From: Pyrinomonadaceae bacterium
GTDB lineage: Bacteria > Acidobacteriota > Blastocatellia > Pyrinomonadales > Pyrinomonadaceae
DNA: 5,255 bases
Direction: 5' to 3'
NCBI GenBank assembly: GCA_014379075.1
Contig: JACMMN010000020.1
Span: 1-5,255 of the forward strand
The notes beneath the pieces are model-generated. The model did no database searches and was not told the DNA's origin. It saw only the letters and a program-made list of their open reading frames with translations. Below are positions 1 through 5,255 of this stretch, piece by piece. Every line of letters starts with the position of its first letter. The first letter of the stretch is position 1. A program made the translations under genes and the position numbers.

Positions 1-453
1 ATGCAAAACCATCGAAACGTTCGCGGGACGCATGCTTATCTTTTCGTCTATTTCTTCTTCGTCGATGGCCTCGACACGCGACGGCTCGGCGTCGATCTCG
101 CGGCCGGTACGGGTAGAGGTAACCGTCACCTCGCCAACTTCGTTGTTCAATTCAAGGAAAACGGTCAGCTCGCTTGTGTCGGTGAGTGGAAAGGTTAGTT
201 TGAGTTCGGCTGAGTCGAATCCGGGCGAGAAAACTTCTATGATCCTTTCGCCATCGGGAATATTACTTACCTCTGCCTTTCCGATAGCGTCGGTAGCTAT
301 AGATATTTCTGTGTCTTTGACCGAAACGGTCGCTTCCGCGATGTTTTCCTTTGTGTCCTTGTTCTGAACGATGATCCTGACCGTGTTGCCGGTTTGCGCA
401 AACACGGCTTGTGCCGACAAAATGACGGCGATAAATAAAATTGCTTTGTACAT
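1..453 (-). CDS. TonB-dependent receptor, N-terminal part (3' end of gene cut by window edge)
   Basis: The visible 151 residues are the start of an outer-membrane TonB-gated importer; the barrel lies beyond base 1. Residues 1-20 (MYKAILFIAVILSAQAVFAQ) form a Sec signal peptide with a likely cut after the A or Q near residue 19-20. Residues 24-102 look like a carboxypeptidase-regulatory-like beta-sandwich domain (VRIIVQNKDTKENIAEATVSV, then TDAIGKAEVSNIPDGERIIEV, a typical repeat of this fold). Residues 107-116 (GEVTVTSTRT) resemble a TonB box as in BtuB/CirA-type receptors. Residues 117-151 (DAEPSRVEAIDEEEI... RPANVSMVLH) match the start of the plug domain. The ATG at 453 is preceded by AGGAGA. 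The gene follows the small Cys-rich gene by 94 bp. The substrate cannot be told from this part: siderophore, cobalamin and metal complexes are all possible. The reading frame is intact to the window edge. Confidence 0.9.
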   Translation of the reverse strand, partial: MYKAILFIAVILSAQAVFAQTGNTVRIIVQNKDTKENIAEATVSVKDTEISIATDAIGKAEVSNIPDGERIIEVFSPGFDSAELKLTFPLTDTSELTVFLELNNEVGEVTVTSTRTGREIDAEPSRVEAIDEEEIDEKISMRPANVSMVLH

Positions 454-455
454 GA

Positions 456-461
456 TCTCCT
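456..461 (-). promoter_or_regulatory. Ribosome binding site of the TonB-dependent receptor gene
   Basis: AGGAGA reads on the minus strand just ahead of the ATG at 453. It is a strong Shine-Dalgarno match but sits very close: only about 3 nt separate AGGAG from the ATG. No other in-frame start fits the signal peptide, so the start is kept. Confidence 0.6.
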
Positions 462-496
462 AAATTCCTGACTAAAAAACAAAAATGCACATCCGG

Positions 497-512
497 CCGC
501 AAAATTTTGCGG
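497..512. promoter_or_regulatory. Perfect 16-bp palindrome upstream of the receptor gene, possible operator
   Basis: CCGCAAAATTTTGCGG is identical to its own reverse complement. It lies between the stop of the Cys-rich gene and the receptor start, with its centre about 50 bp before the ATG. As DNA it could be the site of a dimeric repressor or activator. As RNA it could form only a short hairpin (6-bp stem, AATT loop). On the minus strand a T-rich tract (about 471-485) follows, but some 11 nt after the stem, so a canonical terminator is unlikely. The regulator is unknown; the operator role is inferred from symmetry and position only. Confidence 0.4.
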
Positions 513-547
513 TCCAGACGAAAATAAGGCGCAATTGTGGCGTTTAG

Positions 548-877
548 TTAGGCTTTTGGCGGCTGCCAAATGGCATTATGGTGAACTTTGCTGTAAGGAT
601 CAGTATATTCTGCGAGAGTTTTTGAGATCACAATATATTTGACCTCGGAAATAATACCGAGTGAAGGCTTACGATTTACAACCGGATGGCTGCAGCACGA
701 ACAGATGCAAAACGGCGGGCATTCGTCAGCAAGCGGATCGGCATCAGAAGTGCTTTCCATGTGAGCGGTCCGGGTATCCGCACCACGATCGTCGACCGCC
801 GCCGCTGCCAGATCCTGACAAGGCTGTGTCAGAAGCAGCATGACGTAAACGATAAATGTAAAACAAAAAACTCTCAC
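548..877 (-). CDS. Small Cys-rich exported protein (DUF6660-like), GTG start
   Basis: This 109-residue protein has a hydrophobic N-terminus (residues 1-19, RVFCFTFIVYVMLLLTQ) that should act as a signal peptide or anchor, followed by LTQPCQD around Cys20. A dense Cys motif, CPPFCICSCCSHP, covers residues 53-65 (Cys53, 57, 59, 61, 62), and the protein ends in IWQPPKA. From memory, this layout (PC-x-D after the signal, a PFCxCxCC core, a terminal IWQPPK) matches small Bacteroidota proteins labelled DUF6660, which often lie next to TonB-dependent receptors and metal efflux genes. The biochemical role is not established; binding or sensing of a soft metal at the envelope is an inference from the cysteines and the neighbour. 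The start codon is GTG at 877, the only start that keeps the whole hydrophobic segment; GGGGA lies 11 nt upstream. The Sec-like N-terminus argues that the frame is real. Confidence 0.75.
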   Translation of the reverse strand: MRVFCFTFIVYVMLLLTQPCQDLAAAAVDDRGADTRTAHMESTSDADPLADECPPFCICSCCSHPVVNRKPSLGIISEVKYIVISKTLAEYTDPYSKVHHNAIWQPPKA

Positions 878-880
878 TTG

Positions 881-970
881 CTATATTTTCCCCATATCGA
901 GTAGTTCCCGCAAGTCGCCCGCCTTCGCAAATTCGGCAATACAGAGCTCGATGCCGATTTGGACCTCGAG
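881..970 (-). pseudogene. Coding-like stretch without a start codon, possible gene remnant
   Basis: Between the DUF2695 stop and the Cys-rich gene, the minus strand holds 29 sense codons ending in TAG at 881-883. The translation is protein-like: IGIELCIAEFAKAGDLRELL, then DMGKI, with an amphipathic helix pattern, G-rich first codon positions and mostly G or C at the third. It is in the same frame as the upstream DUF2695 gene but separated from it by TGA (983-985) and TAA (971-973). No ATG or GTG lies near its beginning. It may be the tail of a decayed gene, a lost C-terminal extension of the DUF2695 protein, or chance. I do not recognise the family. Confidence 0.25.
889..893 (-). promoter_or_regulatory. 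Weak ribosome binding site supporting the GTG start of the Cys-rich gene
   Basis: GGGGA on the minus strand lies 11 nt before the GTG at 877. The match is partial and the spacing a little long. The ATG that overlaps it (893-895) is followed by a stop four codons later and cannot start the gene, which leaves the GTG as the best choice. Confidence 0.35.
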
Positions 971-982
971 TTATGAAATAGG

Positions 983-1288
983 TCAATCATCCCCGAACTT
1001 CCGCCGCCATTCCGGGGCGATCTGTTCCATTACCTTGCAGTCGCAATAGCCGCCGTTGTCCGTTAGCCAGCCGGTCAGTTTCGGGAAGTTCAAATTCTTC
1101 TCCATCATATACTGCATCGAATAACGCAGGGAATGGTTGCACTCCTTGTCGTAAAGCTCGTCTTCCAGATAGTTGAGCAGTTCGCTGATCGTCTCCTGCG
1201 CATCAGGCAGCGAATCGATAAACGCCTGCAGTTCCTCGCCGCTCAACTGTTCAAGATTGTCTATCTGCCGCTTTCGTAATATTGCCAT
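983..1288 (-). CDS. DUF2695 family small protein
   Basis: This 101-residue soluble protein has no signal peptide or membrane segment. Residues 1-46 are a charged, helical N-terminus (MAILRKRQIDNLEQLSGEEL). Residues 47-95 match the DUF2695 core as I remember it: KECNHSLRYSMQYM, an NLNFPKLTGWL helix, then DNGGYCDCKVMEQI. Cys50, His52, Cys82 and Cys84 form a C-x-H ... C-x-C set that could bind a metal such as zinc; this is inference. The family has no established function. The ATG at 1288 has AGGA 7 nt upstream, good support for this start. The gene stands alone: the MFS gene ends 111 bp upstream with a hairpin between, and the Cys-rich gene starts 105 bp downstream. Confidence 0.85.
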   Translation of the reverse strand: MAILRKRQIDNLEQLSGEELQAFIDSLPDAQETISELLNYLEDELYDKECNHSLRYSMQYMMEKNLNFPKLTGWLTDNGGYCDCKVMEQIAPEWRRKFGDD

Positions 1289-1295
1289 TCCTATT

Positions 1296-1299
1296 TCCT
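1296..1299 (-). promoter_or_regulatory. Ribosome binding site of the DUF2695 gene
   Basis: AGGA on the minus strand lies 7 nt ahead of the ATG at 1288. A second AGGA (1289-1292) directly abuts the ATG and is too close to work. The spacing of the first copy supports the chosen start. Confidence 0.55.
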
Positions 1300-1320
1300 A
1301 TTCTTATTTTGCGTCACATC

Positions 1321-1399
1321 GTGTTGTTTCGTGGTTCCAGTTTCTGTTTTAGAACTGGAACTACGAAAACACACAAATTACCACGAAATAAATCACAAT
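1321..1399. repeat. Degenerate CACGAA-type intergenic repeat unit
   Basis: On the plus strand the stretch after the hairpin carries spaced, related words: CTACGAAAAC (1361-1370), ACACAAATT (1371-1379), CCACGAAAT (1381-1389) and ATCACAAT (1392-1399). Short tandem-like CCACGAA/ACACGAA words are a common form of dispersed intergenic repeat in several environmental phyla (established knowledge, recalled). Together with the hairpin this looks like one decayed copy of such an element filling the gap between two genes. Confidence 0.4.
1326..1370. repeat. Long imperfect inverted repeat (hairpin) between the MFS and DUF2695 genes
   Basis: The arms 1327-1342 and 1353-1368 pair over 16 positions with one G-T wobble (1333 with 1362), around a 10-nt loop. 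The core is GGTTCCAGTT against AACTGGAACT. The outer part of the left arm, TTTCGTGG (1327-1334), also has a perfect second partner, CCACGAAA, at 1381-1388. No T-run follows the stem on the minus strand, so it does not look like a standard intrinsic terminator for the MFS operon, though it could still shield or attenuate the transcript. Confidence 0.65.
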
Positions 1400-2674
1400 C
1401 TAAAATTTCGCTTGCGAAACTCGCAGCATTTCCGCACGTTCGGCTTCTTCGCGTTCCTTTTGTTTGACGCCTTCGCGGCCGTCGTAGGCTGCGAACTTCG
1501 GCAGGAACAGCGCGGCACCCGCTACGGAGACGACACACAGGATTCCACCGGAGATCAATGCCGCCTTTACACCGAAACTTTCCGCCACGATTCCCATTTT
1601 AGCACTGCCGAGCATCGGGCCGGTCAGGTAGCTCATCATTTCGATGCTTGCCAGGCGGCCGCGAAGGTAATTCGGGATCGTCTGGTTCCAGATTGCTCCG
1701 CGAAAGATGCCCGAGATCATATCGAAAAAGCCAGCCGCCCCGAGAAACAGCAACGCGAAGACAAGGCTGTCCGACATTCCGAAAAATATAATTGCCGCGC
1801 CCCACAGCATCGCCGCAATTGTCACCATCAACCCGTGACGGTGAACCTTCGCCGTCCAGCCCGATGTCAAACTCGCGAGCAATGCTCCCGCCGCGATCGC
1901 CGCCGGAAAGAATCCGACGTATTTCGGCCCGTAAATTACCGCTAGCGCCGGATATAAAGCCTGCGGCATCGCAAAAAACATTGCCGCGATGTCGATAAAA
2001 TATGTCCCGACCAACTCCTGCCTGCTGAATGCGTATTTCCACGCCCGCTTGATTCCCTGCCAGCTCGGCCGCTCCGCATTCTCCGGCGACGGCACGGCAC
2101 TTACCATGTACAAAGCGTAGATCGTTGCCGTAAAAGTTACCAGATCAAGAGCATACGCCACCCACGGAGCGAACTGTGTCGCGATTATCCCGGCGATCGC
2201 AGGGCTGATGATCGCCCCGATGCTCCAGCGGATCGAATTCAACGCCATTACCGCCGCCATCAATTCCGGCGGGATCACCTGCTGAATAAACGATTCGAAC
2301 GCCGGACGCTGTATCGCTGCCAGCCCGGCGTGCATTGCAACACATAGAAACAAAACCCAAACCTGCGGCCTCGGCAGCAGTGAATTTATCAGCAATAGTG
2401 CGGACGCGACCGCCTGCCCGTATTCCGTCAGCCGCAGCATCTTGCGCTTGTCCAGAAAATCGGCAAGCGCTCCGCCGACAAATGCCAAACAAACCATCGG
2501 CACGAATTCCGCCAGATAAATATAACCGACCATCGCCGACGACTGCGTCAACTGATACATCTGCCACGGCACGACGATAAAAGTCATCATCGACCCGAAA
2601 AACGAAACAAGCTGCCCGAAGAAAAGCAGCCGGTAATCGCGCGAAACCCGTAACGGAGAAAGGTCAAGAAACAT
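1400..2674 (-). CDS. MFS transporter, EntS/MFS_3 exporter type
   Basis: This 424-residue inner-membrane protein has the length and roughly 10-12 hydrophobic segments of a major facilitator. The start, DLSPLRVSRDYRLLFFGQLV (residues 4-23), is typical of the MFS_3 group that includes the enterobactin exporter EntS. MFS motif A is clear at residues 67-80 (GGALADFLDKRKML) in the loop after TM2. FESFIQQVIPPELMAAVMAL (about 125-144) and YLRGRLASIEMMSYLTGP (about 335-352) are also group-typical. The C-terminal 30 or so residues form a charged cytoplasmic tail (KQKEREEAERAEML). Substrate is unknown: the group exports siderophores, drugs and other small molecules by proton antiport. The gene begins 12 bp after the glycosyltransferase stop, with no clear ribosome binding site (only CAGG abutting the ATG), so translation may be coupled. 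A link to the nearby TonB receptor is possible but unproven. Confidence 0.88.
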   Translation of the reverse strand: MFLDLSPLRVSRDYRLLFFGQLVSFFGSMMTFIVVPWQMYQLTQSSAMVGYIYLAEFVPMVCLAFVGGALADFLDKRKMLRLTEYGQAVASALLLINSLLPRPQVWVLFLCVAMHAGLAAIQRPAFESFIQQVIPPELMAAVMALNSIRWSIGAIISPAIAGIIATQFAPWVAYALDLVTFTATIYALYMVSAVPSPENAERPSWQGIKRAWKYAFSRQELVGTYFIDIAAMFFAMPQALYPALAVIYGPKYVGFFPAAIAAGALLASLTSGWTAKVHRHGLMVTIAAMLWGAAIIFFGMSDSLVFALLFLGAAGFFDMISGIFRGAIWNQTIPNYLRGRLASIEMMSYLTGPMLGSAKMGIVAESFGVKAALISGGILCVVSVAGAALFLPKFAAYDGREGVKQKEREEAERAEMLRVSQAKF

Positions 2675-2686
2675 CCTGATACTGAA

Positions 2687-4276
2687 TTACTTTATGATTT
2701 TGTAAAGAATGTAAGTGCCGCCGCGGCTGATCATCTCGCAGTCGGTACAATTTAATTCGGTGCTTAGAACGATAGAACCGGCCGGAGCGCGAACGCCATA
2801 GGGTTGGTGGATAAATTCACTTTTACGTCTTCCTTCGAGCGTGGAATACCAAAACGAATGGATATACGCCGGCCCCCAATAATTATCTACGAGATAGATC
2901 GGTCTGACAGGTTGTGACACAGCCGTGTCATAGAGCGGTTTATATGCCGTATCGAAAACGTCCGTGCGCTTTCCACCTTCCTGATAATATTTCCAATGAA
3001 AATACGAAGCCTCCGTCAGTGTAACGATCAAAACCAATGCAAGAATACTGTTACGGGCTTTAGCCGGGAAAACGATTCTAATTGCGTCCTTCGATTCCGA
3101 CGATTCGTCTGTTATTCCACTGTCTGCCGCCAAACTTTCTTTCCTGGAAAGCAGCCATTCGAGAGCCGGCACCGTAAGTGTTAACAAAAATATTGGAAAC
3201 GCTATCATTCGCAAGGTGTGAAATTTATCGACCGTTAGCGCTCCCGGAATGACCGAGGCAGCAAGCCCATATACAACAAACCGCCACCAAGCATTTTGCC
3301 GGTGTTTGACAACTATCACTATTATGCCGATCACGGCAAGAATGAATGTAGCGATAAATATGCTGCCCAAGGCATACGGTATATGATGTCTGGCGTTTAT
3401 ATCGCCAATCAGCAGCATCTGGACCGGATTAAGATCTTCGACGTATCGGCCAATGAACCGATAAATGATTTCGCTCCAAGTGCTTTCCGGTTTGATATAC
3501 GAGATCAAATAGAATCGGGTTGTCAGCCCGGGATTTCTAAGATTGTAAATCACCGGCGGCAGAAGCGTAATGCCGAAAACTATCCATGTTTTGAACACCG
3601 AGAATAAGCGTGTCCTATCGACCGCCAGCCAAATAAGCCCCAACGCCAACAGCGGCCCCAGCATCCTGCCGATGGTATAGCTGTAGGTCAGCAATGCCAG
3701 CGTCATTGCGATAGCAGCAATATTCCCCCACGACCAAACTTCTTTTTTATGCGCGCAATACACCGACCACAAAAAAAGAACGACGGCCAAGGGATAAAAG
3801 AAAGTTTCGAGGACGAGGCGGCCCACTTCGAAAAGCCAGGGTGTTAATAGAGCGAATGCTGTAACGATAAAGCCTATCCAACGATCCCCGGAAATTCTTC
3901 CGGCCAAAAGCCCAAGCAGTAAGCACGCTACAAAAACTGAAAGCGCGGCTAATAATCTCGCCGCTAGAATACTCGGCCCGAATATCCAAAAGACGGCCGC
4001 AAGCAAGTATATTTGCGTCGGATTCGCGTACTGTGTATAGCCGCCGGTATAAATTTGGAAATAAAACGTCCCCGGCGAACCGAATTCGCCTGCTCCGGTT
4101 TTTGAGACCAGATAGGCATTGTACGAAAGTCCGGACTCATCAATATAGAACCCTGGCGGATTGCTGCCGATTCCCCAGACATAAATGCAAAAAAGAAGGG
4201 CAATCGCTAATATCAATGTAAATGCTCGTTTAGTCCACGGAGACTTCAAACCATTTAGAGAAACGAAAGGGGACAT
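2687..4276 (-). CDS. GT39/ArnT-like membrane glycosyltransferase (GT-C fold)
   Basis: This 529-residue integral membrane protein has about 10-12 hydrophobic segments. After the first membrane helix (about 17-37) comes PPGFYIDESGLSYNAY (40-55). Its Asp46-Glu47 pair sits where GT-C enzymes (dolichyl-phosphate-mannose mannosyltransferases, ArnT) carry the catalytic acid in the first periplasmic loop. ARLLAALSVF (106-115) after the next loop and KFHTLRMIAFP (351-361) before a late helix also fit the family. After the last hydrophobic segment (about 409-422) a soluble periplasmic domain (about 423-529) contains Cys510 and Cys513 (CTDC). Such enzymes transfer sugars from polyprenyl-phosphate donors to lipids, proteins or glycans; donor and acceptor cannot be told here. 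The ATG at 4276 has no good ribosome binding site, so the start is moderately sure. It follows the AlbA-type gene by 31 bp and precedes the MFS gene by 12 bp. Confidence 0.82.
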   Translation of the reverse strand: MSPFVSLNGLKSPWTKRAFTLILAIALLFCIYVWGIGSNPPGFYIDESGLSYNAYLVSKTGAGEFGSPGTFYFQIYTGGYTQYANPTQIYLLAAVFWIFGPSILAARLLAALSVFVACLLLGLLAGRISGDRWIGFIVTAFALLTPWLFEVGRLVLETFFYPLAVVLFLWSVYCAHKKEVWSWGNIAAIAMTLALLTYSYTIGRMLGPLLALGLIWLAVDRTRLFSVFKTWIVFGITLLPPVIYNLRNPGLTTRFYLISYIKPESTWSEIIYRFIGRYVEDLNPVQMLLIGDINARHHIPYALGSIFIATFILAVIGIIVIVVKHRQNAWWRFVVYGLAASVIPGALTVDKFHTLRMIAFPIFLLTLTVPALEWLLSRKESLAADSGITDESSESKDAIRIVFPAKARNSILALVLIVTLTEASYFHWKYYQEGGKRTDVFDTAYKPLYDTAVSQPVRPIYLVDNYWGPAYIHSFWYSTLEGRRKSEFIHQPYGVRAPAGSIVLSTELNCTDCEMISRGGTYILYKIIK

Positions 4277-4307
4277 ACTTAACTTTAAAGGGTAAAAAGT
4301 GAAAAGT

Positions 4308-5255
4308 TCAAGCCCCGTAGACCTTGAGCCTGAATTCGTCGTTCGAAGTAGTAAGTTCTGCCCGCTTGCCGGAGAAATTCGCGGATTGCTTCAAAATCAT
4401 CGGCAGGCCGCCGCGGGGAATATTGGCGCCGTATTCGCGGCGGTTGAAAACGGCTGCGATCTGCGGGTTGAGTCGCTGCGTAATGCCGTAGCGGATCGCG
4501 CGCGAGGCCGGCGGAACAAAGCCCATTGTCCGGCGGGCGTTGATGAATTCGATAGCGTTGTCGTAGATATTAATCCGCGTCGGGATGTCGCGAAAGGCGA
4601 GGTCGCGGTGCATAAGAGCATTCGCAACCGCCTCACGAATCGCGTAAATATAATAGGCCGAACGCGGACGGACGTGCATACTATCCATTGGAGCCAGCTT
4701 TTTCGGTTTGTCCTTTAACAGATCGACATAGCGCAGAATAAAACGCTGGATCGCTTCGAACTGCGACAGCATATTTCCGTGCAGCACAAAACTTTCGATC
4801 ACCTGAGCATTGCCGTTCTCACCCGAAAACCGAGTAACCGTTACTCCAGAGCGAGGGAATATTTCAGTTATACGTTCGTCTTTGCCGAACAGAACCACCG
4901 CAGCGACCGTCGGGAAAAATTCTTCGCCGGTGCCGACCGCCAGCAGCAGGTCTTTCTTTAAGAACTCAGCCGTCTGGTAAAGGTTGATGTTGTGATTGAC
5001 TTCCTCGAATTGGCTGGCAAAAGTCCACAGCAGCCCGTCGTCAAAATCCTTCTCGTCGCCGTTAAATAGCGGGATGTTTTCATACCCGAGCGGCCTGATC
5101 TCGTCCAGCCACATCGACAATTGCTCGCGAGCAACTTCCCTTTTCTCCGCTCCGAAACGCATGTAAAACCTGCCGTCGCGCGTGCGGTACGGACGCTTTC
5201 GCGGCTCGACATCGAGCACGACGATACGCTTTCCGCTGTCGAACGCCATCATGTC
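4308..5255 (-). CDS. AlbA_2 (Schlafen-type) / HATPase_c_4-like putative transcriptional regulator, 5' part missing
   Basis: The gene enters from beyond base 5255; its last 315 codons are visible. The frame is open to the edge, so the Met at 5250-5252 is probably internal. The first 45 residues (VVLDVEP, then PYRTRDGRFYMRFGAEKREVAREQL in two parts) match the end of an AlbA_2 DNA-binding domain, where a peptide shown as PYRTRDGRFYMRFG is characteristic. Residues about 95-195 form the linker domain (AAVVLFGKDERI, FEAIQRFILRYVDLL). Residues 206-217 (REAVANALMHRD) are the N-box of a HATPase_c_4 region, followed by RINIYDNAIEFIN (226-238), LNPQIAAVF (261-269) and EYGANIPRGGLPMI (273-286). The last differs from the usual RGSGIPRM, so ATP binding is uncertain. 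Such proteins are often labelled RecG-like or putative DNA-binding regulators, but no helicase motif is seen. Target unknown. It is the first gene of the probable three-gene run. Confidence 0.83.
   Translation of the reverse strand, partial: DMMAFDSGKRIVVLDVEPRKRPYRTRDGRFYMRFGAEKREVAREQLSMWLDEIRPLGYENIPLFNGDEKDFDDGLLWTFASQFEEVNHNINLYQTAEFLKKDLLLAVGTGEEFFPTVAAVVLFGKDERITEIFPRSGVTVTRFSGENGNAQVIESFVLHGNMLSQFEAIQRFILRYVDLLKDKPKKLAPMDSMHVRPRSAYYIYAIREAVANALMHRDLAFRDIPTRINIYDNAIEFINARRTMGFVPPASRAIRYGITQRLNPQIAAVFNRREYGANIPRGGLPMILKQSANFSGKRAELTTSNDEFRLKVYGA

Noticed and set aside
263..569. Two minus-strand frames (79 and 90 codons) overlapping the receptor start
   Set aside because: They run out of frame across the signal peptide and regulatory-like domain of the TonB receptor and have shadow-like composition.
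744..986. Minus-strand frame of 80 codons overlapping the Cys-rich gene
   Set aside because: It overlaps the better-supported Cys-rich gene in another frame, has no recognisable motif and has a basic, low-hydrophobic composition.
1326..1370. Hairpin read as an intrinsic terminator of the MFS operon
   Set aside because: No T-run follows the stem on the minus strand (GAAACAACACG follows), and related repeat words flank it, so a repeat element fits better.
1331..1945. Open frame of 204 codons on the plus strand opposite the MFS gene
   Set aside because: The translation is rich in Arg, His, Gln and Cys with no recognisable domain or hydrophobic pattern, and it lies antisense to a well-supported transporter gene.
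3747..4221. Several frames of about 60-80 codons inside the glycosyltransferase region on both strands
   Set aside because: All overlap the 529-residue membrane protein, whose hydrophobic pattern and family motifs are continuous, and none has its own domain signature.
4281..4307. A/T-rich short repeats (TTTAAAG, GTAAAAAGTGAAAAG) before the glycosyltransferase gene, considered as a promoter or operator
   Set aside because: The words are short and low in complexity, and the gap is only 31 bp within a probable operon; nothing distinguishes them from chance.
4299..4718. Open frame of 139 codons on the plus strand opposite the AlbA/HATPase gene
   Set aside because: No family resemblance; fully antisense to a clear gene with conserved motifs.

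Overview
The window holds six genes, all on the minus strand, and reads as ordinary chromosome of a Gram-negative bacterium. An outer-membrane TonB-dependent receptor with an N-terminal carboxypeptidase-regulatory-like domain, a Cys-rich exported protein ending in IWQPPKA, a DUF2695 protein and a GT39-type membrane glycosyltransferase together fit an Acidobacteriota genome (perhaps Blastocatellia) or, less well, a Bacteroidota relative. This placement comes from family knowledge only; no marker gene is present. There is no rRNA, tRNA, CRISPR array, transposase or integrase.

In transcription order (right to left) the window opens with the 3' part of a gene for an AlbA_2/Schlafen-type protein with a HATPase_c_4-like C-terminal region (start lies beyond base 5255). 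After 31 bp comes a 529-residue polytopic GT-C fold glycosyltransferase (ArnT/PMT, GT39-like), and 12 bp later an MFS exporter of the EntS/MFS_3 type. The three probably form one transcript. The 110 bp that follow hold a long imperfect hairpin flanked by short CACGAA-type repeats, which looks like a degenerate dispersed intergenic element rather than a terminator.

Next is a small DUF2695 protein with a C-x-H...C-x-C pattern. About 100 bp later, after a coding-like stretch with no start codon (possible gene remnant), comes a small Cys-rich exported protein started by GTG. It is followed, after 94 bp containing a perfect 16-bp palindrome, by the 5' end of the TonB-dependent receptor gene, which runs off the left edge at base 1.

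The Cys-rich protein and the receptor look like a functional pair, since similar small proteins sit upstream of TonB-dependent receptors in Bacteroidota. A metal-related role is plausible but inferred. No clear novel multi-gene system is visible. The most interesting items are the palindrome between the Cys-rich gene and the receptor, the Cys-rich protein itself, the repeat hairpin and the possible gene remnant.
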